Part shown: positions 32,621 through 46,320 of the stretch, piece by piece
How the letters are laid out: each line of letters opens with the position of its first letter
Numbering within the stretch: the stretch's first letter is position 1
Assembly: GCA_963920705.1 (NCBI GenBank)
Contig: OY987227.1
Coordinates: forward strand, 26,889,935 to 26,953,934
From: Odiellus spinosus
Lineage: Eukaryota; Arthropoda; Arachnida; Opiliones; Phalangiidae
Length of the DNA: 64,000 bases
Direction of reading: 5' to 3'
The notes under the pieces: generated by a model
Told to the model about the DNA's origin: nothing
Database searches by the model: none
The model's input: only the letters and a program-made list of their open reading frames with translations
Program-made: the position numbers and the translations under genes

Positions 32621-35600
32621 TATCCTACAAAAATATACCATAATTTTTAATTAGTAAAAAATATACACATTCCCTAAAATCTTTTCGCACTTTTGGGTTT
32701 AGATTTCAAATATTTTTGGGCTAGGAATATTTTTGGCACAGAAAATAAACGGGACAATCACTAACAATCGCGTGACGTTTAAAACGTTCCCGATCGACAG
32801 ACAGACACACAAACGTACATAGATAATTATATATTTTTACATTCTAAAATATATTAAAAAAAAAACTATATCAATATTTTGAAAGAAACTGAAAGTGTAA
32901 TAATTAGCCACATATTTAGGTTGAATAGGCGAGACAACTTCTATAATTTCGAAAAACCCCTCCTACTCAAAATTAGATTACCCTAAAAACCAAAAATTTC
33001 CTTCTCTACAATGGACTGTAGTACCGATTTCCACTCTCTCCTCTAAGGCTTAATTTTCCAAGCTAAATCATTCAAATTCCAATTTCCCAACCCTCGAAAC
33101 CCAAAAATCTCCCGTGTAATTAAATATTTCATTAGACGTTTGTTTACGATCTTGATTCCTTATATTTTTGGCAAATTAGCATACAGTTTGGCCCTTTTTC
33201 TTCGGACAATAGTCGTAGGGAAAGGCTAAAACATTATAGGAGACGGGACTGAGTGACCTCCTCCTCCGCTAAAATATTAACGCAAACACCTACATTGAGT
33301 TTATAACAAGCCCATCTATATTTTAACCGAGAATGTTGAAGGAAACGATGAAAAATAAAAAAAATATATATCTTTTTAAATAATCTTTCACTTTTTCGGG
33401 CACTTTTCCATGGAAAAAAATATATATACACTGTATATTCCTAAAAGAATGGTATATTTCATTTTTGGTGTTAAACAATAAAGTTTTGACCCATATTAAA
33501 ATAAGATTTTAGCAAGCGAAGAACAACATTGTACACCTTACATAGATCTTAAACGATCTTATTAAATTTTCTTCATATACGTGAATAATAAAGTAGAAAT
33601 CTATTGAAATGGGTGTATTATGGTCTAAAAAGAACGTATACAAAGTTTCACTCAAAAATATTTAGTTGTTTTCTCGCAAAGAAGATTCGAAACTCACGTT
33701 TTACCCTGTTTTTTTTAGAGAAATTAAAATTTTCGCGCCATTTGTATTTCCCGCGAAAATCTAACTAGTGTTATTTCTGAGTTTTACCGTGCGATGGCGC
33801 CATTTGTGCAATAGACCGAATTTCACGGAGCTTTCTATTTGCAATATTTTGGCATTTTAAGGATAGAAAACGCGTGTTTTAAATGTACTAATTCATTTTT
33901 TCTGCTAGATCTTTTGAGCAGAAAATCTCTGTGTTCATTTTGAGGCCTCGTTTTTATGAGATCCAAAAAAAAAAAACGCGAGTGTGCGCGATATCCCAGG
34001 AGTGAAAGCGAGGTTGTAAATGTGAATACGCGAAGTCAACTTTGAACCTTGGACAGTGTAATTACCCGTATTATTTTCTCCTTACATTAATATCATTCGA
34101 CGAGTTTCAGTCACGAAACAAAAGTTTACCGTAAGTATTCACTACTAGTGTTTTTAATTGATCTGTGATGAACCCCAAGCATTTAAAATACATGAACATG
34201 TAGTAGGCTTAGCTAACAGACGCGCAAGCTTATTTTGAAGGGTAAATATATTTTCTGTTTCACAAATGCATGAACGATGTCACTGGCTGTCCAAGTTCGG
34301 AGCGAAAATCTTCGCAATCTTTATGATCTTGACAGTCTACTGGCGTCTAAGAGAAACAAAATAAAAATGCGTATAGATTTTTTTAACCTCGATATCGTAT
34401 TGATCTTGGCTTCTAAGGTATGTCAGTCGGGGGCAAGGGTCAGGATTATTTTTTATTTATTATTGAAAAAAAGGTAGTATGGTAAATAAAAATATACCAG
34501 TTCGTTTCGTTGTAAATAAAACATTTATTTATCGCAATAACAAGTACGAAATCTCTGTATTGAAAATAAACAATTTTTTCATTATTATTATTATCATCAT
34601 TATAATACAGGCACTCTTTATATCATTAACTTTAAACCTTTAATTAATTATTATATTAAATCTACCAACAATATTTTTTCATCTTTATTTAAATTACGCT
34701 TAAAATAATGTGCAAAAAAGATATTATACAATAATTTTAAATTTTTTATTATTATTATTTTTTTTTTATTTTTTTTACATTTTCTTAAGACAAACCATTT
34801 TCTTTCTTAACCCTTTAATAGGTCATCGGAGAAAGAGCCAATAAAGTCAAAGTAAAAATATGATATTTTTCACGTGGAACACGTCAATACCCACATTCAT
34901 TTCTCTTCATTGGTTCTACAGTCTCCGACACAGACACAAAATAAAAGTATGTTTCAAATTTTATCGCGATCCAAATCAACACGTAAAAGAGTGTTTTTTA
35001 AAAAAAAAGAAATATTTTGTATGGTTTTATTTTCAGCGAAAACTTTGGCGATCTCCAACTTTTTGGCGTAAATAATTATTTTTAATTTGATCAGGTATGT
35101 GTAAGTCGTAATTACGCACGTAATTATACTGTTTCGTTAAATTTAAGTACGGGCTAATTTTAATCAGTCTTATTAATAGAAAAGCATATTGAAATTTGGA
35201 TGGTAAATTTAATTTGAACCAATTTTAAAGTTGACTAGCATATTTATGCTTAGTTACTATCGTTAAGTTAAATTGCAATGGATCACTAAGTCAACCCTAA
35301 GTGATTTAACAGTGTATATAGAGTAAAATATCAGCTCGAAAAATATAGTTACGCAGTGTTTGCACGTGACGTCATTATTTAGCTTAATAACCTTTCGAAG
35401 GGAGTAAACACTTTTTTCTAAGCAAGCATAGTCCGTGGGAAAAGCACCAAAAATTACCCTAACATACGGGTACAATCAAGCATACGAATATAAACATTTA
35501 TATTCATAGAGAGCTGTCCATGATGACGTCAGAAAAAAAGCGATCTAGTACAGCTGACCCTATTATTTAATTAGTACGAAAATGGACGTAATTTTTTAAT

Positions 35601-36216
35601 TAGTTCGATATCCCGCTAAAATTTTCGTAGTTTGTCGGTGGGAGTTATCGTAGAGAGGATGACATAAGTGGACACGATTTTGGTTAACAATTTTTAACAT
35701 CAAAATGTGGAGGGAATGTCGAGAAAACATAATGGGTTGTCAGTGAATAAACTTTGGCATTAATCTTTCTTAAGAAAAAAGTTTTTTTTCTTTTCGTCGT
35801 CGTCGGCGTTAAGTCTCTTAATTATCATCATCATCATTATTATTATTTTAACAAGTATTAACAAATATATACCAAGAACGGCACTTTTTTTGAGCTGTCT
35901 TTGGCAATCGTAGGATACGAGGGGATGGATAGGTTAGGCGCGTGTGTTATAATTGTACAGTATTCATTTTTATAGGCACTTAATAATTGATATAATCTCG
36001 AACTCTATATTAGACGGTTTTGGTGGCATTATGGTGTATTGAATTTTCATGGTGTGGTTATAAAAAAAACCTTGGCCAAAATTTGGTGGTTTTAAAGTCT
36101 TCGTAAGTGGTAGTGTTATCTCGTGAAATGTTTCTCGAACTCGGTGATTGATTTTAAAATACCACAAATTTTGCAAGTTTTAAGGTTTCAGACACACCGG
36201 GAATGTAATAGTATAA

Positions 36217-36222
36217 TTTATT
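36217..36222 (-). terminator. Candidate SoxF poly(A) signal
   Basis: AATAAA on the minus strand, about 135 bp beyond the TAA. Another TTTATT on the plus strand lies near 36,238. The local sequence is T-rich on the plus strand. Confidence 0.4.
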
Positions 36223-36355
36223 ACTAAATGTATTTTTTTTTATTCATTTGAAAAAAATGTCGATGTATCGCTCGTTTTTGTTTTATTTGTAAATATATAG
36301 TTACCGGTAATGCAAATGTACCCTGTTACGCGGGGTCTTACGTTGTGTTTCATTA

Positions 36356-37791
36356 TTACATAACTTGCATACTAGCGCTTAAGGCTTCTCTTAAACCCGA
36401 AGAGTTCTCCATGGCGGATTCGCCCGGCTCTTGTTTAACCGTAACGTTACCGCTATAACTTTGGCCGTTATTGGACGGATAAGTCTGTTGTTGGCCGTTC
36501 GTGGCGTACGAAAAAGTAAAGTTCGAATAATTAGTCGGTTGTTCTTGTTGCTGTTGATTATGAGTGTGTTGGTGTGGTTGTTGCTGTTGATGATGTTCGT
36601 AATGATCGTACATTTCCGCGTTACAACTTCCCTCGAAGAGGGTCGCGCTTTGGTTATGATTCACCGGATCCAGGTACATGTCTAGTTCGTTACTGTCCAC
36701 TTCCGGTACCGTCAAATCGACGGAAGTGCCGAAGCCGACTTGATGATGGGGGTGATGTTGTTGGTTTTGCATCGAGGCTTCCGCGTGATGAGCGCCGTAA
36801 GCTGGTGGCAATAATTGACCACCGGGAAGGTGCATAGAATCGGACATGATATCGCCACCGCTCAATAGTTTGGAAGACATAAAATGTTGTTGAGACGAGC
36901 AAGACGAACGATTTTCTTCCTTTCCCGGGATGTCGCCGTACCCATACGCGTTCTCGGATTGAAGATAGGCGCCGTAAGCGGCCGGGTTGCCGAACCGAGG
37001 GCCGTTAATCGAAGTTCCGGAAAAGAAATGGGCTTGGGCGTTCTGGTACGCCGAGAAGGAATGTTGGGCCTCCGTTTGGTAAGGGTGGCCCCCGTACGAC
37101 GACATGTTGACGCGGGCCCGGTAAGGCGGACGGATGTTCTTCAAGAACGAGGAACCTTCGCTGAAACGCGACATGAGTTGATGGACGGGATTCTCCGGAC
37201 CACCCCGTTGATCGGCTTGACCTCTCGAGTTGTCTTTGGAGAAATGAGGGAAAGACTCCTGTTCCGGTTCGATGGGTGACATTTCTGGGGTGGGTAGAGA
37301 ACGGGTTGGGTCCGAGTTGTTCGGGATCAATCGTTGATCGCCTAATTGCTGGGCTCGTTCCTGAGCGGCGTAACGCGACTCGGAGCAAGGGCTACCGCGA
37401 GGCGAAGATTCCGGGGTGTTCAAACCGGCGCAATATTCGCTATTCGAACCGGGACTACAATTAACGGGATGGTTGCTACCGTAAACGTCACCGGGAGAAC
37501 CTTCGTAGCCGTATCCCATGGACGGAGAAGATGGGATATGGTAAGCGGACATCATTCTGTTGGACGGATGATGGTTGTTGAATGACGGCGGCGGAGGGTG
37601 CAATGAGGTCGGGGGAATGGGCGGGGGCGTGGATACGGCGCCACCTTTCCTGGAGCCCCTCTTGGCGTGTTTCCGGCGACGCGGACGGTACTTGTAATTA
37701 GGGTAATCGTGCATGTGTTGGACGCGCAATCTCTCCGCTTCCTCTACATATGGACGACGTTCTTGCGGGCTGAGTCCTCGCCATTTCTTTC
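36356..37791 (-). CDS. SoxF: SoxF-group HMG-box transcription factor, last coding exon (partial gene)
   Basis: DNA-binding transcription factor of the Sox7/17/18 group (Sox15 in Drosophila). The exon opens at a ttatctag acceptor in the middle of the HMG box: [20 protein letters not shown], then [33 protein letters not shown] is the strongly conserved HMG-box end, followed by a basic nuclear-localisation stretch. A long low-complexity region rich in P, S, G, H, Q and Y follows. Near the C-terminus [14 protein letters not shown] resembles the D-x-x-EFDQYL motif by which vertebrate SoxF proteins bind beta-catenin. Then come His/Gln runs, and VKQEPGE resembles a SUMO site (psi-K-x-E). The exon codes 477 residues to TAA at 36,356. 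The HMG-box intron (phase 1, at the Gly of LGK) is in the position known for SoxF genes. The upstream exon was not found to 64,000. Confidence 0.88.
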
Positions 37792-40317
37792 CTAGATAAA
37801 GAAAATAAAAATTAACATAAACGAGTGATCTTCGGTCTTTTTCAAACGTTAGCCAAGAAGTTCGGTATTAATCCGTACGCGGTAAGTTTCGTCATTTTCC
37901 AAAGAAAAAAAAAAAAAAAGTTTTATTTTTGATAGAACAATCGCGAAAAACTCTGAGAAGCGTTCGCTGCTTGAAAACATTTTAAGGGTCAATTTAATAT
38001 TTAGTTAACGCCCCGACTAGGCGATATATAAAATCTCTCAACATTAAGAAGCGTAAAAAATTCATTTTAAAATGTTATTTTCGAGTTGTATGAAATCATC
38101 ACAAATTTTGGTTCTTTCAGAATAAGGAAGCCACGAAAGATTCGACCTTGGGGAAACTACAGGGTCTTTTTTTTGTTGCCATCTACATGGAGCTGGAAGG
38201 AGAGAGCCCCTTTATAACACCACACTCAGTGAGCACTGAATTACTTCCACTACGAGATACAACTATACTACTATTAAACAAAGCGATGAGGTGGGAAGGT
38301 GGAAAATAGCCCAGACAATCCAATCACCTTCAAATAAGTAAAATGGACTGTGGACTCCCCAAACCCACTGGTAATAGAATTTCGACAACACGATTAAAAT
38401 CCACCTTTCTGCGTTGAACTAATCAGTCTTGTAAGTTGAAATCACCAAGTTCTAGATTTATGCCCTTGTGTAGAAATAGGCGTAGATAAAGGCAACCCCT
38501 AGGTTTATTCGCTCTGAAATCTGAAACTGAATTGAACAGGTCAGGCACGATAGGTAGAGAGGCCACCATTCCTAAAGCTTCGCGTTACATAAAGCGAGCG
38601 AAAAAAAAAGTCTGTACGTTCGTGAGCGGCATTTTTGAGGTTCTTAAGTACAATGAGGATTTTATTTCACCGAATTACCAAATAGGAATGCTAGACGTAG
38701 ACAAATATTCAAATATCTGTCCTTTTTAGAAAAAGAATTCATAAATTTGACGACGACAAAACTGCCCCACCTGTAAGGACGTAATCCTTTGTACCATTGT
38801 AAGAATTCAACGTTAGATAACTTCAAGATACAGATACGAACTTCTTTACAATGAATGGTAAGTTTATTATTTGACGTATAGGGGAGAAATCGGGGGATAA
38901 ACGATATATGTATTGTAATACCACGGCATGGCGTATTTTTCGAGAGAAATATAAATATATTTTAATGGAAATTTATTGTTAAACGGGTTGGAAAAAACTC
39001 GATTAAAAATATCGATAATTTTACGTATAATTCAACCTTTCAAGGTCGTATTTTAATTCGCCAAATATTTCCCTAGCCCAATAAGAAATTAGTTTTTTTT
39101 TTTTTCTTCTGGTTTAACTCATCAACGATAACGAGCTAAGGTTTCCCTAATACTTTATTCTAATTATTTCTTTACACATTTTTTACTGCTTTAACACCTT
39201 TTCATTCATCGAATATTAGGGAAAACGTAACACTTTAAATGCTAATGTATCGGTCCGTTACGTTTAAGATGGGTCTAGGGATTTGTTTAGTCTGAGGTAC
39301 AATCAACCGTTGAAAAAAAAATTATGGAGAAAACGGAAGATCTTTAATTTTTTTTTAGACAAACAGAATTTTTTTTATTTTATTTTCAAGGCGAACGATC
39401 AAGTTTAGAAAGTGGAATTCGTTGGTCCGAATCTTCTCGGCTGGAAAACCAACCGTGTAATGTTATTTTAAAGAGATACCTCAATCTTCTTCGAGAATAA
39501 GTTGAAAAAGTCGAGAAATTATTTAGTCGTATTATGAATAAGTAACGGAAATCCCGTTAAAAAACACGGAGACCTCCGCCCTGAAAAACTAAATTTTATA
39601 ACGCTTCGTTTCGTTCGATTTTCTCCTCCGAGAAACCGCGGCGGAATGGAACGTGTGGTCTTATTTCTTGTCATCGAGCGACGCTATATAGCCACGTTCA
39701 CACTAGAGACTTTGATTCCTTTATACACCGTTTAGAAAGGGTCAAAATTTAAACTTTTGGGGTCATTTGCATAGATCTTTTGTCAAGAAAAAAAAAGTTA
39801 TTCGCTTCAAAATTTGATTTGAACTTTCGAAACTGTTTGAAAACGGTTTTAAAGTATCTAGCGTGATCGTAGCTTTCATTTAAGCCTCGGCTTCCATGCA
39901 ATAGCGATTGGCAATACTTTATACCCATGACCTAAACATTGTGTACTAATTCGCTTCAACGTTTCTCATTTTAATAACTATTCTCGAAGCTCTTGAAAAA
40001 TATAGCCAACTGTATGTGTTAAGAAATATCGCATCATCACGCCACAAAAAAAGAAGGCAACGAAGAATCTTTTTTGGGCTTAATCAGCGACTTTATTAAC
40101 AGAGGCCCCCCGGTAATTAGGACTCCCGAACTCTAAGAAGCTCTGTCCACACGTACTTAACCGCTCTTACGTGCTTCCCAAGACGATTCATGGGTATATA
40201 ATGCTAAAGAACTGTCCACACTATTCAATTTTTTTTTAAAGGAAAGGTTCACCCAAAAACATATTTAAATTTATGTCTACCATCCCATGAGATGATTTAG
40301 GAAAGTTTTAAAAATAG

Positions 40318-40570
40318 AATAATTTCCCTCACGTTTCAAAACAGTTCTAAAATTCCAAGAATATCCCTCTAGTTACATTTTAGGACATTCTCTAGATTTC
40401 CCTGACATTTTAGGATCAGAACAATATTAAAAATTCTCTGAATTTTCCCTATTTTTTTAGGATAAGGATAAATATTAAGTTTCTCAATATTCCCGACGGA
40501 ATTTCACTGTCATTTTTTTTTAATATTTCTCTGAATTTCCTTGATATGTTATGATAATTTAAATTCCTAG
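40318..40570 (+). repeat. Degenerate tandem repeat, about 55-60 bp period
   Basis: Recurring TTCTCTGAATTTTCCCT / TTTTAGGATAAG blocks. Divergence is high, so unit and copy number are approximate. Confidence 0.4.
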
Positions 40571-43403
40571 GAATTGCAGGTTTTGAAGTTAGTTCATACT
40601 TGACAACACTGTTAGGCACAGAGTTCCAAAAATTATTAGTTTCTACCCAAAAACAAATTCTTGAATATGGCTGAATGACTAAGCAATTTATTTTTTTCAT
40701 TCGGCTAATTTTTACTACGCGGCACGTACTGTTTTATGGAAGCTGGGTCAAACTTCGCCAATGAAACAAACAAAAAAATATAAAGATCGGTGTAGAACTT
40801 CGTCGGTACACCCACCCCTTATACCTTTAGAAAATAAAAGCTAAGGAGAGCAGAAAATGAAAAGAAACAAAATCAGAACGCGGCTGTAAAATTATTTTGC
40901 TGGTATGGTGACCCGTAAATGTAAACAACGACGATAAAATAGGGCCCCTATAGTAGATCATATAACGCGAGTAGTTTGCAGCGCGTATGAAGGTAGGTCT
41001 GTATCCAACTTAACATAAACCAAATCATAATAATATGTAGAATATATCTTTACCCTGCTGCAAAGTATTTTGTTGTTTCTGTCTCCAAAATTGCTAAAAC
41101 AGTACTCGAATAGTTGTCCCCAATGGACAAATCTCAGGCGTATTGATAACCAACGCTAAACCTCGTAAGGAAAAAAGTAGTAGTTCGATTTCCTCTTGAT
41201 AATGTAGTCTAGTAAGAAGAAAGAACAACTACTTAACGACGTTGTTTCATGAAGGCGGCAAAACGTGTACGGGCGTGTTTACATTATCTTGGGATACATA
41301 CATTACCCTTTTTACCTAGTCAAATATATTTATACGGCCTTAAACCTATACTAAATTCAACCTAAAACAGCTACGGAAGAAGTATAAAGGTAAAAGTTAA
41401 ATGTGTAAAAAAGAACGACCTATTGGATTCGCCAGTCGTGAGAAAATCATTGTTTTTATTCTACATTATGTTTACAAAAAAACAATGATTGGGCTTGTGG
41501 TTTTCTTTCGAATTTTCTTTTTATTTTATTGTTGCAGATCGTAACTATTAGAAGGTACACCTACAAAATGTTTTGTTTGAGAAAAAAATCATAGAAGTGT
41601 AACTGATTTTCTAGAACTCGAAAATTTATTGAATTGATGTAAATTTTAGGAATGTTGGGTAGGTATATATTTTTTATGCTGCGCAGCTTGTCTGATACTT
41701 CTAGAGCTGTAAAAACTTCACCACCCCTTAAAATGTCTCCAAGATATACATTTAACAGTGTAAATCAACTGTAATCATCTTTTTTTTTTGAGCCTCAACA
41801 CCCAAAGAATGGTATTAAAATTTTAATACATATCAAGAATTCATTGTGCTGGGCGTATCTGATTACTTGGAAATGATCGCGATTACCAATTATAATTATT
41901 GAGTAAAGTAATCGATTACCAGATTACGTTCAATGATTACTTTAAGTTAAGTGTAACGTGGCAGCTAAAGGTTGAAAAATGTAAAGGTTTAAGTCACGTG
42001 ACTTTTGTACAGAGAAACGTTACACGATAGGTAGGCACTGTGATTTCGCCTAAAATATTCTTAAAATCATAATTTAGGGTTTAAATTCTGAAAATTATTT
42101 CCTAGGCCGTTCAATTTTAAGCTTGTAGTTTCCCTTTAAATTTGGTTAAATGATTTAATTTTAAACACCTTTACAATCAAAGGCAGGAACCTGACGTCAC
42201 TCGCAACCTTTCCATCTGAGTTTATACGGAAAATATTGGCGAAAAAAAATATTTAATAACCTTGATTGACGCACTATTTGCGAATACAAATTACTCAGTC
42301 CTTATTCTTATAACAAAATAAAATTATTTGCATATACCTTTAAGCAAAATCCTGTTAAGATTGGTATATAATACGCGAATTCGAAACGTTTAATCGAGCG
42401 CCAGTAAATTATCCAACTCGATCTCGCGATCCGTGAAAGAGTGCTCTTTAATGGCGAGAATGTTTTATCTTGATGTTATTAACTAACTATACAAGGCGCC
42501 ATGCGGAAAACAAAAATCGTGGGCATTCAGAGAGGCATAAATCTCAATTTGCGTCGATTTCAAAGCGAGTATTAGTAAATATTAGCCAGCCGGTCAAAGA
42601 AAATAGCCCGGGTTTATCCTGGGTCGTGAGTGGATCCCAAAGAAGCCGCCCCTCTTATTAACGAATGAAATATCATGGATTCCGCAAAAAGAAAATTGAG
42701 TACTTTATATTTTACTAAGTCAGAAATAATCCGTTCGCGATTAGCCCATGAATAGAGTAGGTACGAAAAAGTGTAATTTTAACACCTAGTTCTAGTTACT
42801 TTAGATTTAGACTTCATTCGTGTTTAAATCACGTACATACGAGTGAGAACTATTAACGATCGCCGAAAGAGGTCATCTTCCAGAAGCGTTGCGTACCATT
42901 AAATTGAACTCGACTGACCCCGTGATCCTTTAGTTGAGAGATTCGGAACAAATTCAGAATGGTGGAAAGAGAAACGGGAGGAAGGAAGGGTAGTTAAGGG
43001 AAAAACCGCCAGAAGAATCTTTCTCAACCTAAACGTAACAGAATATAAAGTCCGAGTGCGTGCTAATAATTATAATTAATATTAAGAGTGACTTAGCACT
43101 AAAAGATCAGATTTGCAATGCAATGCACTGGTTTTAATAACCATTACTATCCTCAAGTTGGCAGCGGGTTTCCAGTTATTTTTATGAACAATTGAGTTTT
43201 GACTTCGAGATAATGAAAATCTCGTTGTTTTAAGCCAATAGATTTGAATTATTTTATTCAAATGAATGGGTTTACAATATCTTTCCAGGTTATTTTTTTA
43301 ACCCTATCCTTGCTCGTTCGCCTTGGGACTCCATTCTCACTTTAACTAATTATCTTTCGTGTGGACTTTTTAAAATGTTTCCCTTTATTGAGTATAGTTT
43401 TAG

Positions 43404-43684
43404 CAAGGAGGATCAGAGAAGGAGAGGAAATGTGGGGCTGCGTTGAGTTAGAGAGAGAAGAGCCAACCTCCCACTCGGGTGGAAAGGGGGGATAGGAAAT
43501 TCTCGAGGTAAACTGTTGTCACGTGGTCGCGAGCTAGCGCGTCTCATAAAGAATTCGTTTTACCCACGCGACAACATTTTACCACGAAACGTCTCTACCC
43601 CCGTTCTCCCAGAGTGGGAGTTTAGGCCGACGCAGTAGGAACCGCGCCGTCCCCACATTTCCTCTCCTTCTCTGATCCTCCTTG
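43404..43684. mobile_element. Family E inverted-repeat element, copy 1
   Basis: Ends CAAGGAGGATCAGAGAAGGA and inverse, 281 bp. Target duplication GTTTTAG (43,397-43,403; 43,685-43,691). Contains CACGTG and a GC-rich centre. Confidence 0.9.
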
Positions 43685-44728
43685 GTTTTAGTAACATTTT
43701 AGACTAGTTTGTTTCTCGCGGTTTCTTAGTGAAATAGGTGAGGGGTGAATCTTAAACGGGGAGAATACGAGGGGGTGGATTGACCCGGGCCGATGAGTAG
43801 AGTTGGGAAGATGCTATCAGCTCTCATCCGCTCTCGGGGGTTCCTGGTAAGGTTCTTTTAAAACAAAATGAGAATATTTTTCGCGCGTCTCACGAGTTAG
43901 AAGGCTGATCCGAGCACGCGAGCTTACGCATCTAGGTGGGTATTTTTTATTTTTTTTTTTAGGAACGAAGCCGTCAATTTTGTCCAGAGAACTGATAAGA
44001 GTATTAAAAATAATCTTCTACCTTTAGCCATATTGATAATTCGTTCGTGTAAATTATATTTCCGAATTTTTACGTTTGATACTTTGTAATGTTTCCACAT
44101 ACGTTTTCATCACCCGCACCCTCTAATTAACATTCAAAAATTGTGGTTTTCCCCGTTTAACGGAATGGTGACGCGTTAAAAGACCAACTTTCTTTTGTTC
44201 ATAAACTAAATTCCATAACCAGAAAAATTGGCATCCCCATAAATTATGAAGAAAAAGTTACACCTTCTTAGAATGCTGGACTGAAACGGACATGTAGGAG
44301 AATTAGTAAAAACCCACAACCCATAATATGGAGTCCAAGGTTTACGTTTAACTGCTAGTACATCGGTGTATTTTTCTCACGTTTTAAGGCTAATTTTCAC
44401 GAGGCATATTCGCAGCGAATAATAAAAGTTTCCTCTAGCGAACCATATTCTTTCTTGCCTCGAAATATTGGTAGCTTAATCTACTTCGTGACCTTGGTGG
44501 GATTTAATTTTACTTTTTTATTTTTTTCCGCGTAAATTGGAAATCCATATTATATTAAAAATGAAACCCGTAGTAAAAAAAGAATAATATCTATAAATTT
44601 AAAACGTTATTGTAGAGGTCTTTGAAATAGTTCGCGCGTTTACAAATCACATTTTTACGACTAATTTTCCAATATTTTGGTTGGCGTAATGGAAAACGAT
44701 GTTAAACCTCAAAGAGAAAAACTAGTGA

Positions 44729-44985
44729 TGTCATCTCTGCTTGAATAGAAAGGGTGCCAACTCTGCTTTGAATAGAAAGGATGCCAACTCTGCTTTGAAC
44801 AGAAACGATGTCAACTCTGCTTTGAACAGAAAGGATGCCAACTCTGCTTTGATCAGAAAGGATGCCAACTCTGCTTTGAACAGAAAGGATGCCAACTCTG
44901 CTTCAACAGAAAGGATGCCAACTCTGCTTGAACAGGAAGGATGCCAACTCTGCTTTGAGCAGAAAGGATCCCAACTCTGCTTGAA
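44729..44985 (+). repeat. 27-bp minisatellite, about 10 copies
   Basis: Unit AAAGGATGCCAACTCTGCTT then TGAACAG, with a few 25-26 bp units. It opens frames on both strands (repeated NRKDANSAL on +, ELASFLFKA on -). Neither frame has flanking gene signals. Confidence 0.92.
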
Positions 44986-45902
44986 GTTCATTATAACCTT
45001 CTTCTTGTACGAGAACGGTTACATGTAACATAGGTTTAACATTGTGTATTAATCCGCGTCACGTGTTCTTATTTTTACAAATGGTACTGTTGTCCGAAAT
45101 GGGGCGCCAAATTTGCTAAAATTTGAAAAGAAATGTTTAATACTTTCACTCGAGCACTATTTAAAAATTTTTTGAACCTAAAGGACTTTGGCGTTTCGAT
45201 CCAGCCAGTCAAGAATATTTCTTTTGTCTATTCCACCTCGAGTTAGCATCGCTTGAACACTGCTGCCAACTCGATGTGGAATAGACTATAGTATAGACGC
45301 GAATATGAATAAAAAACTAAATTATTTCAGTTATGAGACTAGTCTCGATTCGTCAAAACGAAGGGTTCAAAGTAGAGTATCGAAATACTCGGTTAGCCAA
45401 CCTCTTATAAAAGAAGTTAAGCGGGCGACTCGCTTTCTTTGGCATCCGGGGCGCGTCAAGTCCCGGCGTAAAAATATACCCGTATACGCAAACGCCATTA
45501 CAAGTATTTGGAACGCGCGATCGGAATTTGATAGGTCAAAACCAGATCGGAAGATTATAAGAAAAAAAAAAATGTTAAAGGCCTATTTAACCCTAACCAG
45601 TTTTTAACGGGGATTCAACGGTATGCGTGAAAAAAAAAAAAAAAAAAAAAAAAAAAAACGAGAGAAGGAGAAAGAAATATCACGTTTCCGTTGAAACTCC
45701 GGACATTAATAAACAATTCTACTTGTTAACTAGTACAGAAAGATTTAAGGTTGATGCTAGGGAACTTGGAGCAATAACTGCCGGATATTTAAAGTTTGGG
45801 AAATGTGATGTTCATTTAAATATCCAGTAATTTTTGCTTCATGTTTGAGATGAAAATGGAACAGTTTTATTTCCAGAATCTGCATCAAATTATGTATACA
45901 AC

Positions 45903-46320
45903 CAGAGGTATATAATAACCCCCTTCGGGGGGAAGTATGAAAGCCCCTATAATACCAATGCTAAAAATCACGAACAACAAGAGCCCGCTGCTGACTATCT
46001 AGGCCACTAGCTCGCGCTGGACTTCTCAATGTCGCAACTCTAGTAAATGGTCTTTGTATAAACAAGACGGCTCGATTTGTGTTTAGAACTTCCTGTCTCA
46101 GGAGTCAGGCTGTCTGTTAAATTGGAGTCGAAGGTTGACTTCGGCTCACGAGTTCCGGAAGTGTGCGTAGGGAAAATTTAGTGAGGTTCAAAATGGTGTA
46201 ACTATTTTTTGGGAGTAAAGCGGTGTGTCGATCCGCCGCGATTTACGCCGGGCACTTGTTGTTCGTCGATTTTGCCTACCATTCATACTTCCCCCCGAAG
46301 GGGGTTATTATATACCTCTG
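45903..46320 (-). mobile_element. Family B inverted-repeat element, copy 1
   Basis: Ends CAGAGGTATATAATAACCCC and inverse, 418 bp. Target duplication ATACAAC (45,896-45,902; 46,321-46,327). Opposite orientation to the other two copies. An end-proximal hairpin, CCCCCTTCGGGGGG, lies inside each terminus. No coding frame. Confidence 0.92.

Larger units (their letters stand above)
26114..36355. other. Convergent intergenic region (axo and SoxF 3' sides)
   Basis: Holds the two 3' UTRs at its edges, element C copy 1, a dispersed repeat, the 28-bp satellite and a possible inverted-repeat element. Long AT microsatellite-like tracts occur near 34,580-34,780 and 35,820-35,860. No exon is supported. 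Confidence 0.6.

Noticed and set aside
36431..37585. Several overlapping + strand frames opposite SoxF
   Set aside because: Shadows of the GC-richer SoxF coding exon.
38280..38340. Minus-strand IVWA match as missing SoxF HMG first half
   Set aside because: The surrounding codons do not give MNAF..VWAK; chance match.
45305..45607. 100-codon + strand frame
   Set aside because: No recognisable domain, lysine-rich end from an A-tract, no splice or promoter context. Could not be fully excluded.
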